Source: DATKSS01 sp049582065 (lineage in GTDB: Bacteria; Chloroflexota; Dormibacteria; Dormibacterales; Dormibacteraceae). From it: a stretch of DNA of 15,333 bases. Both the position numbers and the translations under genes were made by a program. Under the pieces are notes generated by a model that did no database searches, had not been told where the DNA came from, and saw nothing but the letters and a program-made list of their open reading frames with translations. Location: NCBI GenBank assembly GCA_049582065.1, contig JBAUTF010000312.1, positions 1 to 15,333 of the forward strand. The letters run 5' to 3'. Below are positions 6,796-13,440 of the stretch, piece by piece (position 1 is the stretch's first letter; each line of letters begins with the position of its first letter).

Positions 6796-7404
6796 GTGTC
6801 TCGCGCCGAGCCGGTTTCGCCCGCGTGGCTCAGCCTCGATGAGGCCGCCAAGCGCCTGAACGTCCACCCTGGGACCCTGCGCGAGTGGGGTGACAGGGGT
6901 CGTATCCGTACTTTCCGCACGCCAGGAGGTCACCGCCGTTTCAGCGAGGCGGACGTCAGCGCGATGCGCGCGCAGGTGGCGCCGGACCTCTCACTGTTGA
7001 TGAACGCCACCGTGGGGCATGCGCGGATCGCAACGACCGCAGGACTACTCGCAGCCGAATCGTGGTACTCGCGCTTTGACGAGGCGGCCAAGAATCGTCA
7101 GCGCGAGCTCGGAATCGACCTGATGCATTTGCTCATCTCGTTTCTCGGCGACCTCGACCGCGGTTGGTCGAGCGAGATCCAGGAGATGGGTGGCCGCTAC
7201 GCGCAGCTGGCCATGGACGTGGGGCTCTCGCTCGGTGACGCGATGCGAGCCTTTCATCTGTTCGAAGACCTTGTGCGCGCCAGCGTCGACCAGCTTCACG
7301 CCGCCCGGGCCGGTGGAACGGGCGAGCTCGAGCACAGCTCCGGTTGGTTTCTCAACGAGGTCCGCGTAGCGATGGTGGAATCGTTCTCTAGGGAGGAGGG
7401 ATAA
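6796..7404 (+). CDS. MerR/BldC-type winged-helix regulator with C-terminal helical domain
   Basis: This 202-residue DNA-binding protein has, at residues 12-56, a compact winged helix of the MerR/excisionase/BldC class. Its motifs are LSLDEAAKRLNVHPGTLREW, a wing GRIRTFRTPGGHRRF and EADVSAM. Residues of about 80-200 form several amphipathic helices. They include IDLMHLLISFLGDLDRGW and a SLGDAMRAFHLFEDLV stretch, which resembles the N-terminal helical domain of RsbR-like proteins or other four-helix sensor domains. I am unsure of that family. There is no metal-binding Cys cluster as in metal-sensing MerR proteins. The start is GTG 6796, probably leaderless. Two nt separate it from the membrane protein gene downstream, so the two are probably co-expressed. 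It may sense a state of that membrane protein or control the pca operon; neither is shown by the sequence. Confidence 0.75.
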   Translation: MSRAEPVSPAWLSLDEAAKRLNVHPGTLREWGDRGRIRTFRTPGGHRRFSEADVSAMRAQVAPDLSLLMNATVGHARIATTAGLLAAESWYSRFDEAAKNRQRELGIDLMHLLISFLGDLDRGWSSEIQEMGGRYAQLAMDVGLSLGDAMRAFHLFEDLVRASVDQLHAARAGGTGELEHSSGWFLNEVRVAMVESFSREEG

Positions 7405-7405
7405 G

Positions 7406-8452
7406 GTGAGCGTTCTGAACGTCGTACTGCCGCTGGGCTCGTCGGTGTTGAGCTTGGTCTTCGCGGGGATGGTTTTCGACCAGTGGTGGCAGCGGCGCCA
7501 CAGCTTCCAGCTCGTCTGGGCGATTGGTCTGCTGTGGTACGGGATCAGCGCCGGCACCGAGTTCGTGGGCGGCGCCTTCGGCTGGAGCGAGCCGCTGTAC
7601 CGAACCTGGTATTTGATCGGCGCGTTCTTCGTCGCCGCTTACCTTGGGGCCGGGTCGATCTATCTATTGTCCAAGTCGCGCTTCGGCTACTTCGCGGGTG
7701 TCACAGTGATCATCGGCGGCCTGCTCTCGCTCCTGTTCAGCCACGCCAACGCGCAGGGCACCAACACGCCGCTGTACCCGGGATCGGGCTTGGCGGGCAC
7801 GGTGGCGTTCGTGATCGCGACGGTGGGCGGAATCGCGATCATCGCCGCCACGGCTGTGCGCAGACCCCTGGCGGCGCACATCGCGATGGCCGTCCTGGTG
7901 ATCGGATCGATCGGCGCGGCCTGGATGGTGCTCGGCGCATCGCTGCCGGCGCCTGGTTATGCCCTCGACCCGAACACGCACGTGCCGGTCGGATCCGCCT
8001 TCCCCGGATACGTGAGGGTCCTCACGGGCCCGTTCAACATCGCGGGCGCGCTGTGCCTGGCGTTCGGCGCCATCTACTCGGCATACGTCTACATGCCCAA
8101 GCGGAAGGTCCTGCGGGCGAAGGTGAAAACCCCTGTCCTGGCGCAGCTCTACGGCGTGGCGGCGATCGCCGTCAACCTGGTGGCGTCCTTGCCCCGCGCG
8201 GTGCGGGCGCTGTTCCAGGGCAAGCTCAACTCTCGCGTGCCGGCGACGATCCTGATCGCGATCGGGGCCTTCATCCCCGGGGTGACGAGCGGCCTGAACC
8301 GCTTCGGCGTCACGTGGTCGTTCTTCCTGGGCGAGTTCCTGGGTGTGCTTTTCATCTTTGTCGGGTTCCTGGTCAGCGAAGAGGTCTTCCGCAACGTGCG
8401 GCTGGGGAGGACCTTTTGGACTCGCCGCTCACTCGAAGGCGAGGCTGGTTGA
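7406..8452 (+). CDS. Polytopic membrane protein of unknown function
   Basis: This 348-residue integral membrane protein is one I do not recognise as a named family. It has about nine hydrophobic segments. The N-terminal segment is followed by FDQWWQRRHSFQLVWAIGLL, then AGTEFVGG and RTWYLIGAFFVAAYLGAGS. A cytoplasmic basic stretch MPKRKVLRAKVK (about residues 230-241) splits the protein into a larger N-terminal bundle and a C-terminal part ending in LGVLFIFVGFLVSEEVF. No catalytic motif, transporter signature or metal site stands out. Start GTG 7406 is preceded by GGGAGGAGGG (7391-7400), a strong ribosome site located in the end of the regulator gene. The tight linkage suggests a sensor/effector pair with the regulator. 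Its last 24 nt overlap the convergent OsmC-like remnant. Confidence 0.75.
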   Translation: MSVLNVVLPLGSSVLSLVFAGMVFDQWWQRRHSFQLVWAIGLLWYGISAGTEFVGGAFGWSEPLYRTWYLIGAFFVAAYLGAGSIYLLSKSRFGYFAGVTVIIGGLLSLLFSHANAQGTNTPLYPGSGLAGTVAFVIATVGGIAIIAATAVRRPLAAHIAMAVLVIGSIGAAWMVLGASLPAPGYALDPNTHVPVGSAFPGYVRVLTGPFNIAGALCLAFGAIYSAYVYMPKRKVLRAKVKTPVLAQLYGVAAIAVNLVASLPRAVRALFQGKLNSRVPATILIAIGAFIPGVTSGLNRFGVTWSFFLGEFLGVLFIFVGFLVSEEVFRNVRLGRTFWTRRSLEGEAG

Positions 8453-8722
8453 GATCTCGATCGCTTTTTCGATGCTCTTCGCCACCGGGCAGCGGGAGGC
8501 GTGGAACGCGTGGGAGCGCTCAGCCGCCTCGCACTTGTTGCCCGGGCAGCCCCTGAGCGTGTAGTTCACGCGGATCCTCGTGATGACAAGTCTTTTGTCT
8601 TGGAGGTAGGCCCCGCAAGGTCATTGGCCCAGCCGATGAGCAACACCGTAAGCGGCGTTGATCGTGACGCCGGCCCGGGCCTGGACCGCCTCGAAAAGTT
8701 GCAGCGCATAACACCGCCCTGA
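8429..8722 (-). pseudogene. OsmC/Ohr-like peroxiredoxin remnant with in-frame stop and missing N-terminus
   Basis: Reading the minus strand down to a TGA at 8431-8429 gives 63 open codons. They contain RIRVNYTLRGC, EAAERSHAFHASRCPVAKSI and AIEISTS, which match the C-terminal half of OsmC-family proteins. In that family the Cys of the CPV motif is one of two reactive cysteines that reduce organic hydroperoxides. Above this, the same frame meets a TGA (8623-8621). It then continues with CYALQLFEAVQARAGV (8713-8666), which resembles the central OsmC helix that holds the first cysteine. Beyond about 8722 no family-like sequence is found before the thioesterase stop at 8785. About half of a normal 140-residue protein is missing. 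I read it as a decayed gene; a sequencing error could explain the single stop but not the missing N-terminus. Confidence 0.6.
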
Positions 8723-8743
8723 AAAAGAGCAAGAATTTTTCAG
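8719..8743. repeat. AT-rich inverted repeat
   Basis: CTGAAAAA (8719-8726) and TTTTTCAG (8736-8743) form a perfect 8-bp inverted repeat around 9 nt, in an otherwise GC-rich region between the OsmC remnant and the thioesterase gene. It could be a weak terminator after the minus-strand redox operon or a protein-binding site. A U-tract after the stem is lacking in both directions. Confidence 0.35.
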
Positions 8744-8784
8744 AAACGTCAGGGGGTTTCGTTAAGGGCGGCTGGGGTCGACTT

Positions 8785-9579
8785 TCAGGTGTTGGGCTGC
8801 CCTCGCGGTTCCACCAGGAGGCTCTGCGTGCTGCTTCCGATCCGCCCCTGGCGGTCGTACAGCGCACCTTCAGCGACGCCCGCGCCGTGCGGTGAGAGCC
8901 GGGTGCGCGCGTCGACCATGACCCAGTCGTCGACCGGCAGCCGGAGGACATGGATCGTGAGATCCGGGTTCAAAAAGCTCGTCTTGCGAGGGTCGACCAC
9001 GTGGCTGATTCCGTTGGGGAAGTCGGCGGCGGCGCAGATGCGGACCAGGCCGCTCGGCACCTCTCCCTCGACCAGTGGGAGTCGCAGGCGAAACCATGCC
9101 CACCCCGGTCCGACCTCAGGCCTCTCCTGGCCCGGCCCGCGAACCTCCACGCCCTGAATGTGATACGCGGCGCCCGGTCGCCAGCTGCCCGACCACCCGG
9201 GCAGTGACTCAGGCGGTGGATGCGGCGAGGGCTCGTCGTCGATCGGCGCCGCAACCTCGGCGACCCGTATCCGCAGAGCAGTGGTCCGCGCCACCTCCTG
9301 TTCCCCGCTCCACAGCGACGCCTCCAACAGCTGGACCTTACGCCCGGGTCTCACCAGGCGTGAGCTGACGGCCAGCGGCGTCATCCCGATCGGACGCAGC
9401 AGCTCGACGGTGAGGCGTGTGACGAACATCGGTTGGTCGGCCGGGATTCGCTCGACCTCACGCGCCATGAGCATCGTGGGCGGACCGCCGTGGAGCGTCT
9501 GGTCGCTCCATGGGCTCAGCGCCGCCTCGGTCGCGCGATAGAGACCTTCGCCCGCCGCTTCGAAAATCGACTCGATCAC
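8785..9579 (-). CDS. Acyl-CoA thioesterase-like protein, TesB-type double hotdog
   Basis: This 264-residue protein resembles the thioesterase family with two tandem hotdog halves, which hydrolyses acyl-CoA to free acid and CoA. The first half contains HGGPPTMLMAREVER, the family's helix with its Gly-Gly-Pro motif, then FVTRLTVELLRPIGMTPLAVS and a cluster of beta-strands. The second half, from about residue 145, contains WAWFRLRLPLVEGE, AAADFPNGISHVVDP and FLNPDLTIHVLRLPVDDWV, ending with GVAEGALYDRQGRIGSSTQSLLVE. The last part is the typical final strand pair where the catalytic residues of TesB-like enzymes lie. The start is GTG 9579. It is the last gene of the minus-strand redox operon, 36 nt after the ferredoxin stop. 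How an acyl-CoA thioesterase relates to electron transfer is not clear, and it may simply be a passenger. Confidence 0.82.
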   Translation of the reverse strand: MIESIFEAAGEGLYRATEAALSPWSDQTLHGGPPTMLMAREVERIPADQPMFVTRLTVELLRPIGMTPLAVSSRLVRPGRKVQLLEASLWSGEQEVARTTALRIRVAEVAAPIDDEPSPHPPPESLPGWSGSWRPGAAYHIQGVEVRGPGQERPEVGPGWAWFRLRLPLVEGEVPSGLVRICAAADFPNGISHVVDPRKTSFLNPDLTIHVLRLPVDDWVMVDARTRLSPHGAGVAEGALYDRQGRIGSSTQSLLVEPRGQPNT

Positions 9580-9615
9580 CGCGCAATCAATACCTGAGTC
9601 GCGACGCGAGGCGGC

Positions 9616-9846
9616 TCAGCCAGGGCGCTGTGCGGACTCCTCGAGCAGCAGGGCAAGGCGCGGGCAGGTGCCGACCGCCCGCCGTGCGTGGTTGAGCACC
9701 TCTTCGTCCCGGATCGACTCCGCGCCCACGATCGGAAAGCCCCAGTCGTCCAGTGCGATGCGCTCGGGCACTATCTCTGCGCAGTACCCGTACCCGTCGC
9801 ACAGGATCGGGTTGACCCGCAGCCTGCGCTGCACCTGCTCGCTCAC
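9616..9846 (-). CDS. Small single-cluster ferredoxin
   Basis: This 76-residue soluble electron carrier has the pattern CDGYGYC (Cys16 and Cys22) and later GTCP (Cys61). That is the C-x5-C...CP arrangement of small 3Fe-4S or three-cysteine 4Fe-4S ferredoxins found beside actinobacterial P450s and oxidoreductases. The ERIALDDWGFPIV stretch is typical of that group. GTG 9846 overlaps the NuoF-like stop codon as GTGA. A longer version from ATG 9906 would add 20 Pro/Arg-rich residues and is less likely. Translational coupling to the flavoprotein suggests direct electron exchange with it. Confidence 0.87.
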   Translation of the reverse strand: MSEQVQRRLRVNPILCDGYGYCAEIVPERIALDDWGFPIVGAESIRDEEVLNHARRAVGTCPRLALLLEESAQRPG

Positions 9847-11153
9847 CGCCAGCGGTCTACCGAGGGCGGAGGGGGCGGGAAGCCGGGAACGTCGAGGCCC
9901 TGGCATCTACGCCCGGACAGATGAAGGTCGAGGTGGTCCGCAAAAGCGCTCAGCGCGCTTGCCAGCTGGCCCACCGCTCCGTCCGGGTGGTGGCACGCGC
10001 CGCGGCCGCGCACCATCCCGATCCATCGTCGGACCCGCTCGATATCGCCCGGCTGTGGCGCCGAGACTGCTATGTGCCCCATCACCTCGGTCAACGCGGC
10101 CAGCCCGTTCACGCACGGACCGCACTGGCCGGATGTCTCCGCAGCGAGGTAGGTGAGAATCTTCGTCGCTTCGACGATCCCGCACGCGCCGCGCGGCAGA
10201 ACCGCCACGACGCCGCACCCCAGCGAGCCGCCGTGCTCAGCGCGCAGCCGTTCGGCGTCCAGGGGAAGGCCGGCGAGCGCGGTGGGCGCGACCCAAGTCC
10301 CGAAGTACCCGCCGACGAGAGCGCCGGCAGGCGGCGTCGCGGTCCCGCCCACCGCGTCCAGCACCGAGCCGAGACGAGCCCCCAGGTCGACCTCGTACAC
10401 GCCCGGGCGCCTCACATTTCCACACAAGGTCAACAGAGTGCTGCCCGGCGACTGCTCGGTGCCCAGCTTGCGAAACCAATCGCTCCCGTACCGGGCGATC
10501 GTCGCGACGTGGGCCAGCGTCTCTGCGTTCTGGACCAGAGTCGGACGATCGTCCACGCCTTTCTCGGCCGCGCGCTGAAGGCTGAACTTCGGCTTCGACG
10601 GGCCGCCCGAGGCTCGGTTGATGGCGGCCGACGATTCCCCAGCGATGTAGCGGTGAGCTGTGCGGACGACCTTGATCGGCGCCTCGTGCAGGCCGGCGCG
10701 CCGGCGCTCGGCCAGAGCGCCCTCCACCACCCGGTCTGTGGCCCGCGATTCGCGCGACACGTAGAGCACGATGTCCGTCGCGCCGATACTCTCCGCGGCG
10801 AGGGCCGCACCATCCAGCACCAGGTGAGTTCGCAGGCTCAGCAGCGTCCGGTCCTTCGAGCTGAGGGGTTCGCCCTCCGACCCGTTGATGACGACCACCG
10901 CGTTGCCCTGCGAGGCCGCAGCAGCCGCGGACCATTTGCGTGCAGTCGGAAACCAGGCCCCGCCGCGACCGCGCAGGCCGCTTCGGGCAATCACGTCGAT
11001 GAGCCACGGCCCTCCGGCGGGACGCCGCTTGAGCCGTTTCTCGTGGTCTTCAAGGCGCTCGCAGCCAGCGTCGAAAGCCGGGCCCGCCATCAATCGCCAG
11101 CCGACTACGGGCTGCGCAGCATTTTGCGCACCAGGCTGCATGTTCGCGGCCAT
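9843..11153 (-). CDS. NuoF-like NADH/FMN flavoprotein with modified Fe-S motif
   Basis: This 436-residue cytoplasmic protein is related to the 51-kDa NADH-binding subunit of complex I and NAD-linked hydrogenases. The FMN/NADH region is visible as GLRGRGGAWFP (59-69), NGSEGEP (90-96) and YIAGESSAAIN (169-179). An SLBB-like domain follows near 240-300. The C-terminal Fe-S region reads ETSGQCGPC (339-347) and then Cys387. In canonical NuoF this is ESCGxCxPC plus a fourth cysteine, so Ser341 replaces the first cluster ligand and only three cysteines remain. The last 20 residues are Pro-rich. ATG 11153 overlaps the cytochrome stop (ATGA), and the ferredoxin overlaps this gene's own stop. No NuoE or other complex I genes are present, so it is a stand-alone NAD(P)H:acceptor module for the neighbouring ferredoxin or cytochrome. 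Confidence 0.88.
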   Translation of the reverse strand: MAANMQPGAQNAAQPVVGWRLMAGPAFDAGCERLEDHEKRLKRRPAGGPWLIDVIARSGLRGRGGAWFPTARKWSAAAAASQGNAVVVINGSEGEPLSSKDRTLLSLRTHLVLDGAALAAESIGATDIVLYVSRESRATDRVVEGALAERRRAGLHEAPIKVVRTAHRYIAGESSAAINRASGGPSKPKFSLQRAAEKGVDDRPTLVQNAETLAHVATIARYGSDWFRKLGTEQSPGSTLLTLCGNVRRPGVYEVDLGARLGSVLDAVGGTATPPAGALVGGYFGTWVAPTALAGLPLDAERLRAEHGGSLGCGVVAVLPRGACGIVEATKILTYLAAETSGQCGPCVNGLAALTEVMGHIAVSAPQPGDIERVRRWIGMVRGRGACHHPDGAVGQLASALSAFADHLDLHLSGRRCQGLDVPGFPPPPPSVDRWR

Positions 11154-12190
11154 CAGTTGAGCGGGCCCGAGGTGTCGAGCCGTCCAGTGATCTGGCCGCC
11201 CGAGGTGAGCACCAGCTCCGAACCATAGAAAGTGATGAGAATGCGGGTCTTGCCGCACGCCGCGTAAAGCGTCGCGCCCGCCGTCGCGGGGACAGTGCAG
11301 ATCGCCCGTGCATCGCGCGCGACCGTCACCACCGGAAGCGTCTCGTTGCTGTTGGGCGAGCGGATGGCGATGGTGAGCGCGGTGTCGATGGTGTCACGCA
11401 TCGAGATCTGGAGATTGCCGGCAGCATCGCGAACCAGGACGCCGACCAGCGGATCGCTGAAGCCGTCGGGTCCCGGGTGGATGGGGCCGACCTTCGCCAC
11501 CACCTTGACCGGTGGCGTGCCGGCCCTGGCCGACCAGCCGGCTTGGAGCGGCCCGCTGAACGCCCACCGCGTCGACACCACCAGAACGACCGCGACGACA
11601 ATCGCCGCAGCGGCGCGGATCGGCACAGTCGACGAGCGACCTTCGCGGATTCGAGTGAGCAGCGCGAGCAGCACTGCCACGACACACGAGACCACGACGC
11701 CGATGAGCCAGGGGGCGCGTGCATCGCTGCCAGTGCCGAGCCCGTGGATCACCGCGATCGGCCACGACGCATATGCGATCCAGTGGATCGCGCGCCATGC
11801 GCGCGGCCCGACGCGCTCGCGCAGCATGCTGGTCGCCGCCACCACGACCATGATCTCGGCCGCCACCACGCCGAGCCCCAACCAGATGGGTCGATATGTG
11901 GCGCCGAACGGAATGATCACGTCGCGGGCGCTGATGTGGGCGAAGGGGTCGAGGACCGTGGTGATGATGTGCGCGAGGAGCAGACCCAGCGCGATCATGC
12001 TCAAGTTTCGGTGCAGGTCGGCGGTCACAAAAGCGGGTGTCGACTGTCCTATCCAGCGCGTCGCGGTCACTATCCCGAGCACCACCGTGCAGGTCAGCAC
12101 GATCAGCGTCGCCGCGCCAAGCCCTCGCGTCGCGTACCAGAACCAACTCGGGTTGCTCGCAGCCGCGGCCGCCACCAGGTAAGGGCTCAC
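11153..12190 (-). CDS. Ferric-reductase-like six-TM cytochrome b with extracytoplasmic C-terminal domain
   Basis: This 345-residue membrane protein has hydrophobic segments near 17-41, 58-80, 103-122, 134-152, 160-179 and 191-208. His60 and His74 lie in segment 2, and His136 and His149 in segment 4. Pairs 13-14 residues apart are the bis-heme pattern of the ferric reductase-like transmembrane domain (NOX/FRE/MsrQ group). Basic loops (RERVGPRAWR and RIREGR) point to the cytoplasm, which places the N-terminus and the C-terminal 135 residues outside. That outer domain is of unknown family; it has Cys298 and Cys312 and an ATAGAT stretch (302-307). The FAD/NAD domain of eukaryotic FRE proteins is absent, so electrons must come from another protein, plausibly the NuoF-like protein and ferredoxin. 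GTG 12190 is 6 nt after the ApbE-like stop. Confidence 0.82.
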   Translation of the reverse strand: MSPYLVAAAAASNPSWFWYATRGLGAATLIVLTCTVVLGIVTATRWIGQSTPAFVTADLHRNLSMIALGLLLAHIITTVLDPFAHISARDVIIPFGATYRPIWLGLGVVAAEIMVVVAATSMLRERVGPRAWRAIHWIAYASWPIAVIHGLGTGSDARAPWLIGVVVSCVVAVLLALLTRIREGRSSTVPIRAAAAIVVAVVLVVSTRWAFSGPLQAGWSARAGTPPVKVVAKVGPIHPGPDGFSDPLVGVLVRDAAGNLQISMRDTIDTALTIAIRSPNSNETLPVVTVARDARAICTVPATAGATLYAACGKTRILITFYGSELVLTSGGQITGRLDTSGPLN

Positions 12191-12196
12191 GACTTC

Positions 12197-13123
12197 TCAG
12201 GCGCTCCAGCCGCCGGCGTAGTGGACGGCCCCTTCGACGTCGACCAGGCGCGCGGGAAGCTCGAGGTCGGAAAGCCACGCGAGCCCGCGCGCTCCCATGA
12301 TCAGCGCGGCGGTGGCCGCCGCGTTGGCCTCGATGCACGTGGCGGCGGCCACGGTGACCATAGCCCACGGCGTCTTCGCGGGTAGGCCCGTGGTCGGGTC
12401 GATGATGTGGTGGAGCTCAACCCCGCCTCGACGCCAGCGGCGGGCCGTCGTGCCCGACGTGGCCAGGCCGCCGTCGAACATCACGATGTCCTGTCCGTCG
12501 GCGGCGTCCACGTCCGAGGCCACGCGCATCGGCCAGCCGCCCGCGGGCACCGGTCCTCGCACCGCGATGTCCCCGCCGCAGTCGACTGCCACCGCGACGC
12601 CGAGGCTTGCCGCCACCGCGTCGGCGGCCCGGTCCGCGGCCCATGCCTTGCCGCTGGCGCCCAGGTCGATCGCTGTTTCGGGCGGCAGCTTCAGCGTGTG
12701 GGCTGCGGGGTCGTAGTGGAGGGATCGCCACCCGGCGACCTGGCGCACGCGCAGCTCGAGCGGCGGCCCCTCGGGTGGCACGTCGCGGAAGGTCACGGTG
12801 TAGCCGGCCTCTTCCACCAGCCTGCCGACCGTGAGGTCGACCAACCCGCCCGTCATCTCGGCGGTCTGGAGAGCGGCCGAGATCGCCTCCTCCAGCAACG
12901 GAGAAAGCGCGACGTCGCCTGATCCGCTGCAGCGGTTGAGACGGGACAGCTCAGATTGCGGACGAAAGCGGCTGCACACCTCGTCGATCTCCTGGAACTG
13001 ACCCCGGACCATCGCCACCGCCGCCGGCAGGGCCGCGGGGTCGTCGACCACCACGGAGTTGGTCGTCCCCATGGAGGGGAAGGAGTCGCGGCTCAGCAAG
13101 GCTTGGAGGGAGTCGAATGGCAC
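12197..13123 (-). CDS. apbE: FAD:protein FMN transferase (ApbE family), no signal peptide
   Basis: This protein of about 308 residues belongs to the family that transfers FMN from FAD to a Thr or Ser of a target protein using Mg2+. Family landmarks in order are MGTTNSVVVDDP (from residue 18), RFRPQSELSRLN, TGGLVDLTVGRL, DLGASGKAWAADRAADAV, VDCGGDIAVRGP, ATSGTTARRW, HHIIDPTTGLPAKTPWAMVTV and EANAAATAALIMG. In the last, Asn stands where many ApbE proteins have the Mg-ligand Asp; the ANxAST-like form is, as far as I recall, common in actinobacterial relatives. The start is probably GTG 13123, overlapping the upstream gene by 31 nt; TTG 13099 or ATG 13072 are alternatives. No signal peptide or lipobox precedes the fold, so it appears cytoplasmic, unlike many ApbE proteins. 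No FMN_bind-type target gene is visible nearby. Confidence 0.9.
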   Translation of the reverse strand: MPFDSLQALLSRDSFPSMGTTNSVVVDDPAALPAAVAMVRGQFQEIDEVCSRFRPQSELSRLNRCSGSGDVALSPLLEEAISAALQTAEMTGGLVDLTVGRLVEEAGYTVTFRDVPPEGPPLELRVRQVAGWRSLHYDPAAHTLKLPPETAIDLGASGKAWAADRAADAVAASLGVAVAVDCGGDIAVRGPVPAGGWPMRVASDVDAADGQDIVMFDGGLATSGTTARRWRRGGVELHHIIDPTTGLPAKTPWAMVTVAAATCIEANAAATAALIMGARGLAWLSDLELPARLVDVEGAVHYAGGWSA

Positions 13124-13440
13124 ACCGGGGCAGGTGGCGGAGGCGGAGCCGCGGCCGGCCCTTGCGACGGCGGACGCGGCGCCGAGCCCCCGGCCGACGG
13201 AGGGTAGCCCGCATGGTGGACCACCGTCTGGATCACGGGCGGCGCCGTCTGTACCGGCGCAGCCGCGACCGGCACCGTGGGCGGCAGCTGTGCGGCAGGC
13301 GCCTTGCCGGAGAAGAAAGCTTCGGCGAGGTTGGTGAACAGCCAGGTCAGGCCGAGGGCGCCCGCGAGGCCACCGAAAGTGGCGATCCGGACGATGAGGA
13401 TGGCGCGATCGCGGGTGGCCTCCTCGGGTCTCCGCTGCAT
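13093..13440 (-). CDS. Small single-TM protein with Pro/Ala-rich tail and terminal cysteines
   Basis: This 115-residue protein belongs to no family I recognise. A charged N-terminus (MQRRPEEATRDR) precedes one membrane helix at about 13-36. A 70-residue tail follows, very rich in Pro and Ala, including a run of six prolines (99-104 region). The tail carries His75-His76 in VVHHAGYP and ends with Cys107 and Cys115 (CHSTPSKPC). By the positive-inside rule the tail faces outward. The start ATG 13440 overlaps the preceding stop as ATGA, and its 3' end overlaps apbE. Conserved packing in a redox operon suggests a membrane-anchored accessory or electron-carrier tether, but that is inference. Its coding status is supported by the two overlaps and the clear TM helix. 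Confidence 0.7.
   Translation of the reverse strand: MQRRPEEATRDRAILIVRIATFGGLAGALGLTWLFTNLAEAFFSGKAPAAQLPPTVPVAAAPVQTAPPVIQTVVHHAGYPPSAGGSAPRPPSQGPAAAPPPPPAPVCHSTPSKPC

Noticed and set aside
8520..8951. 143-codon minus-strand open frame crossing from the thioesterase gene into the OsmC remnant
   Set aside because: It is out of frame with both, and the translated text has no family resemblance; the remnant is readable only in a different frame.
9921..11228. 435-codon plus-strand open frame opposite the NuoF-like gene
   Set aside because: It has Arg/Ala/Pro-rich composition and no motifs; the minus-strand product has FMN, NADH and Fe-S motifs.
11302..11307. GAT in the cytochrome outer domain as a confirmed flavinylation site
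   Set aside because: The motif lacks the preceding Ser/Thr and Asp, so it is reported only as a hypothesis in the findings, not as a feature. The GAT codons lie around 11272-11285 on the minus strand.
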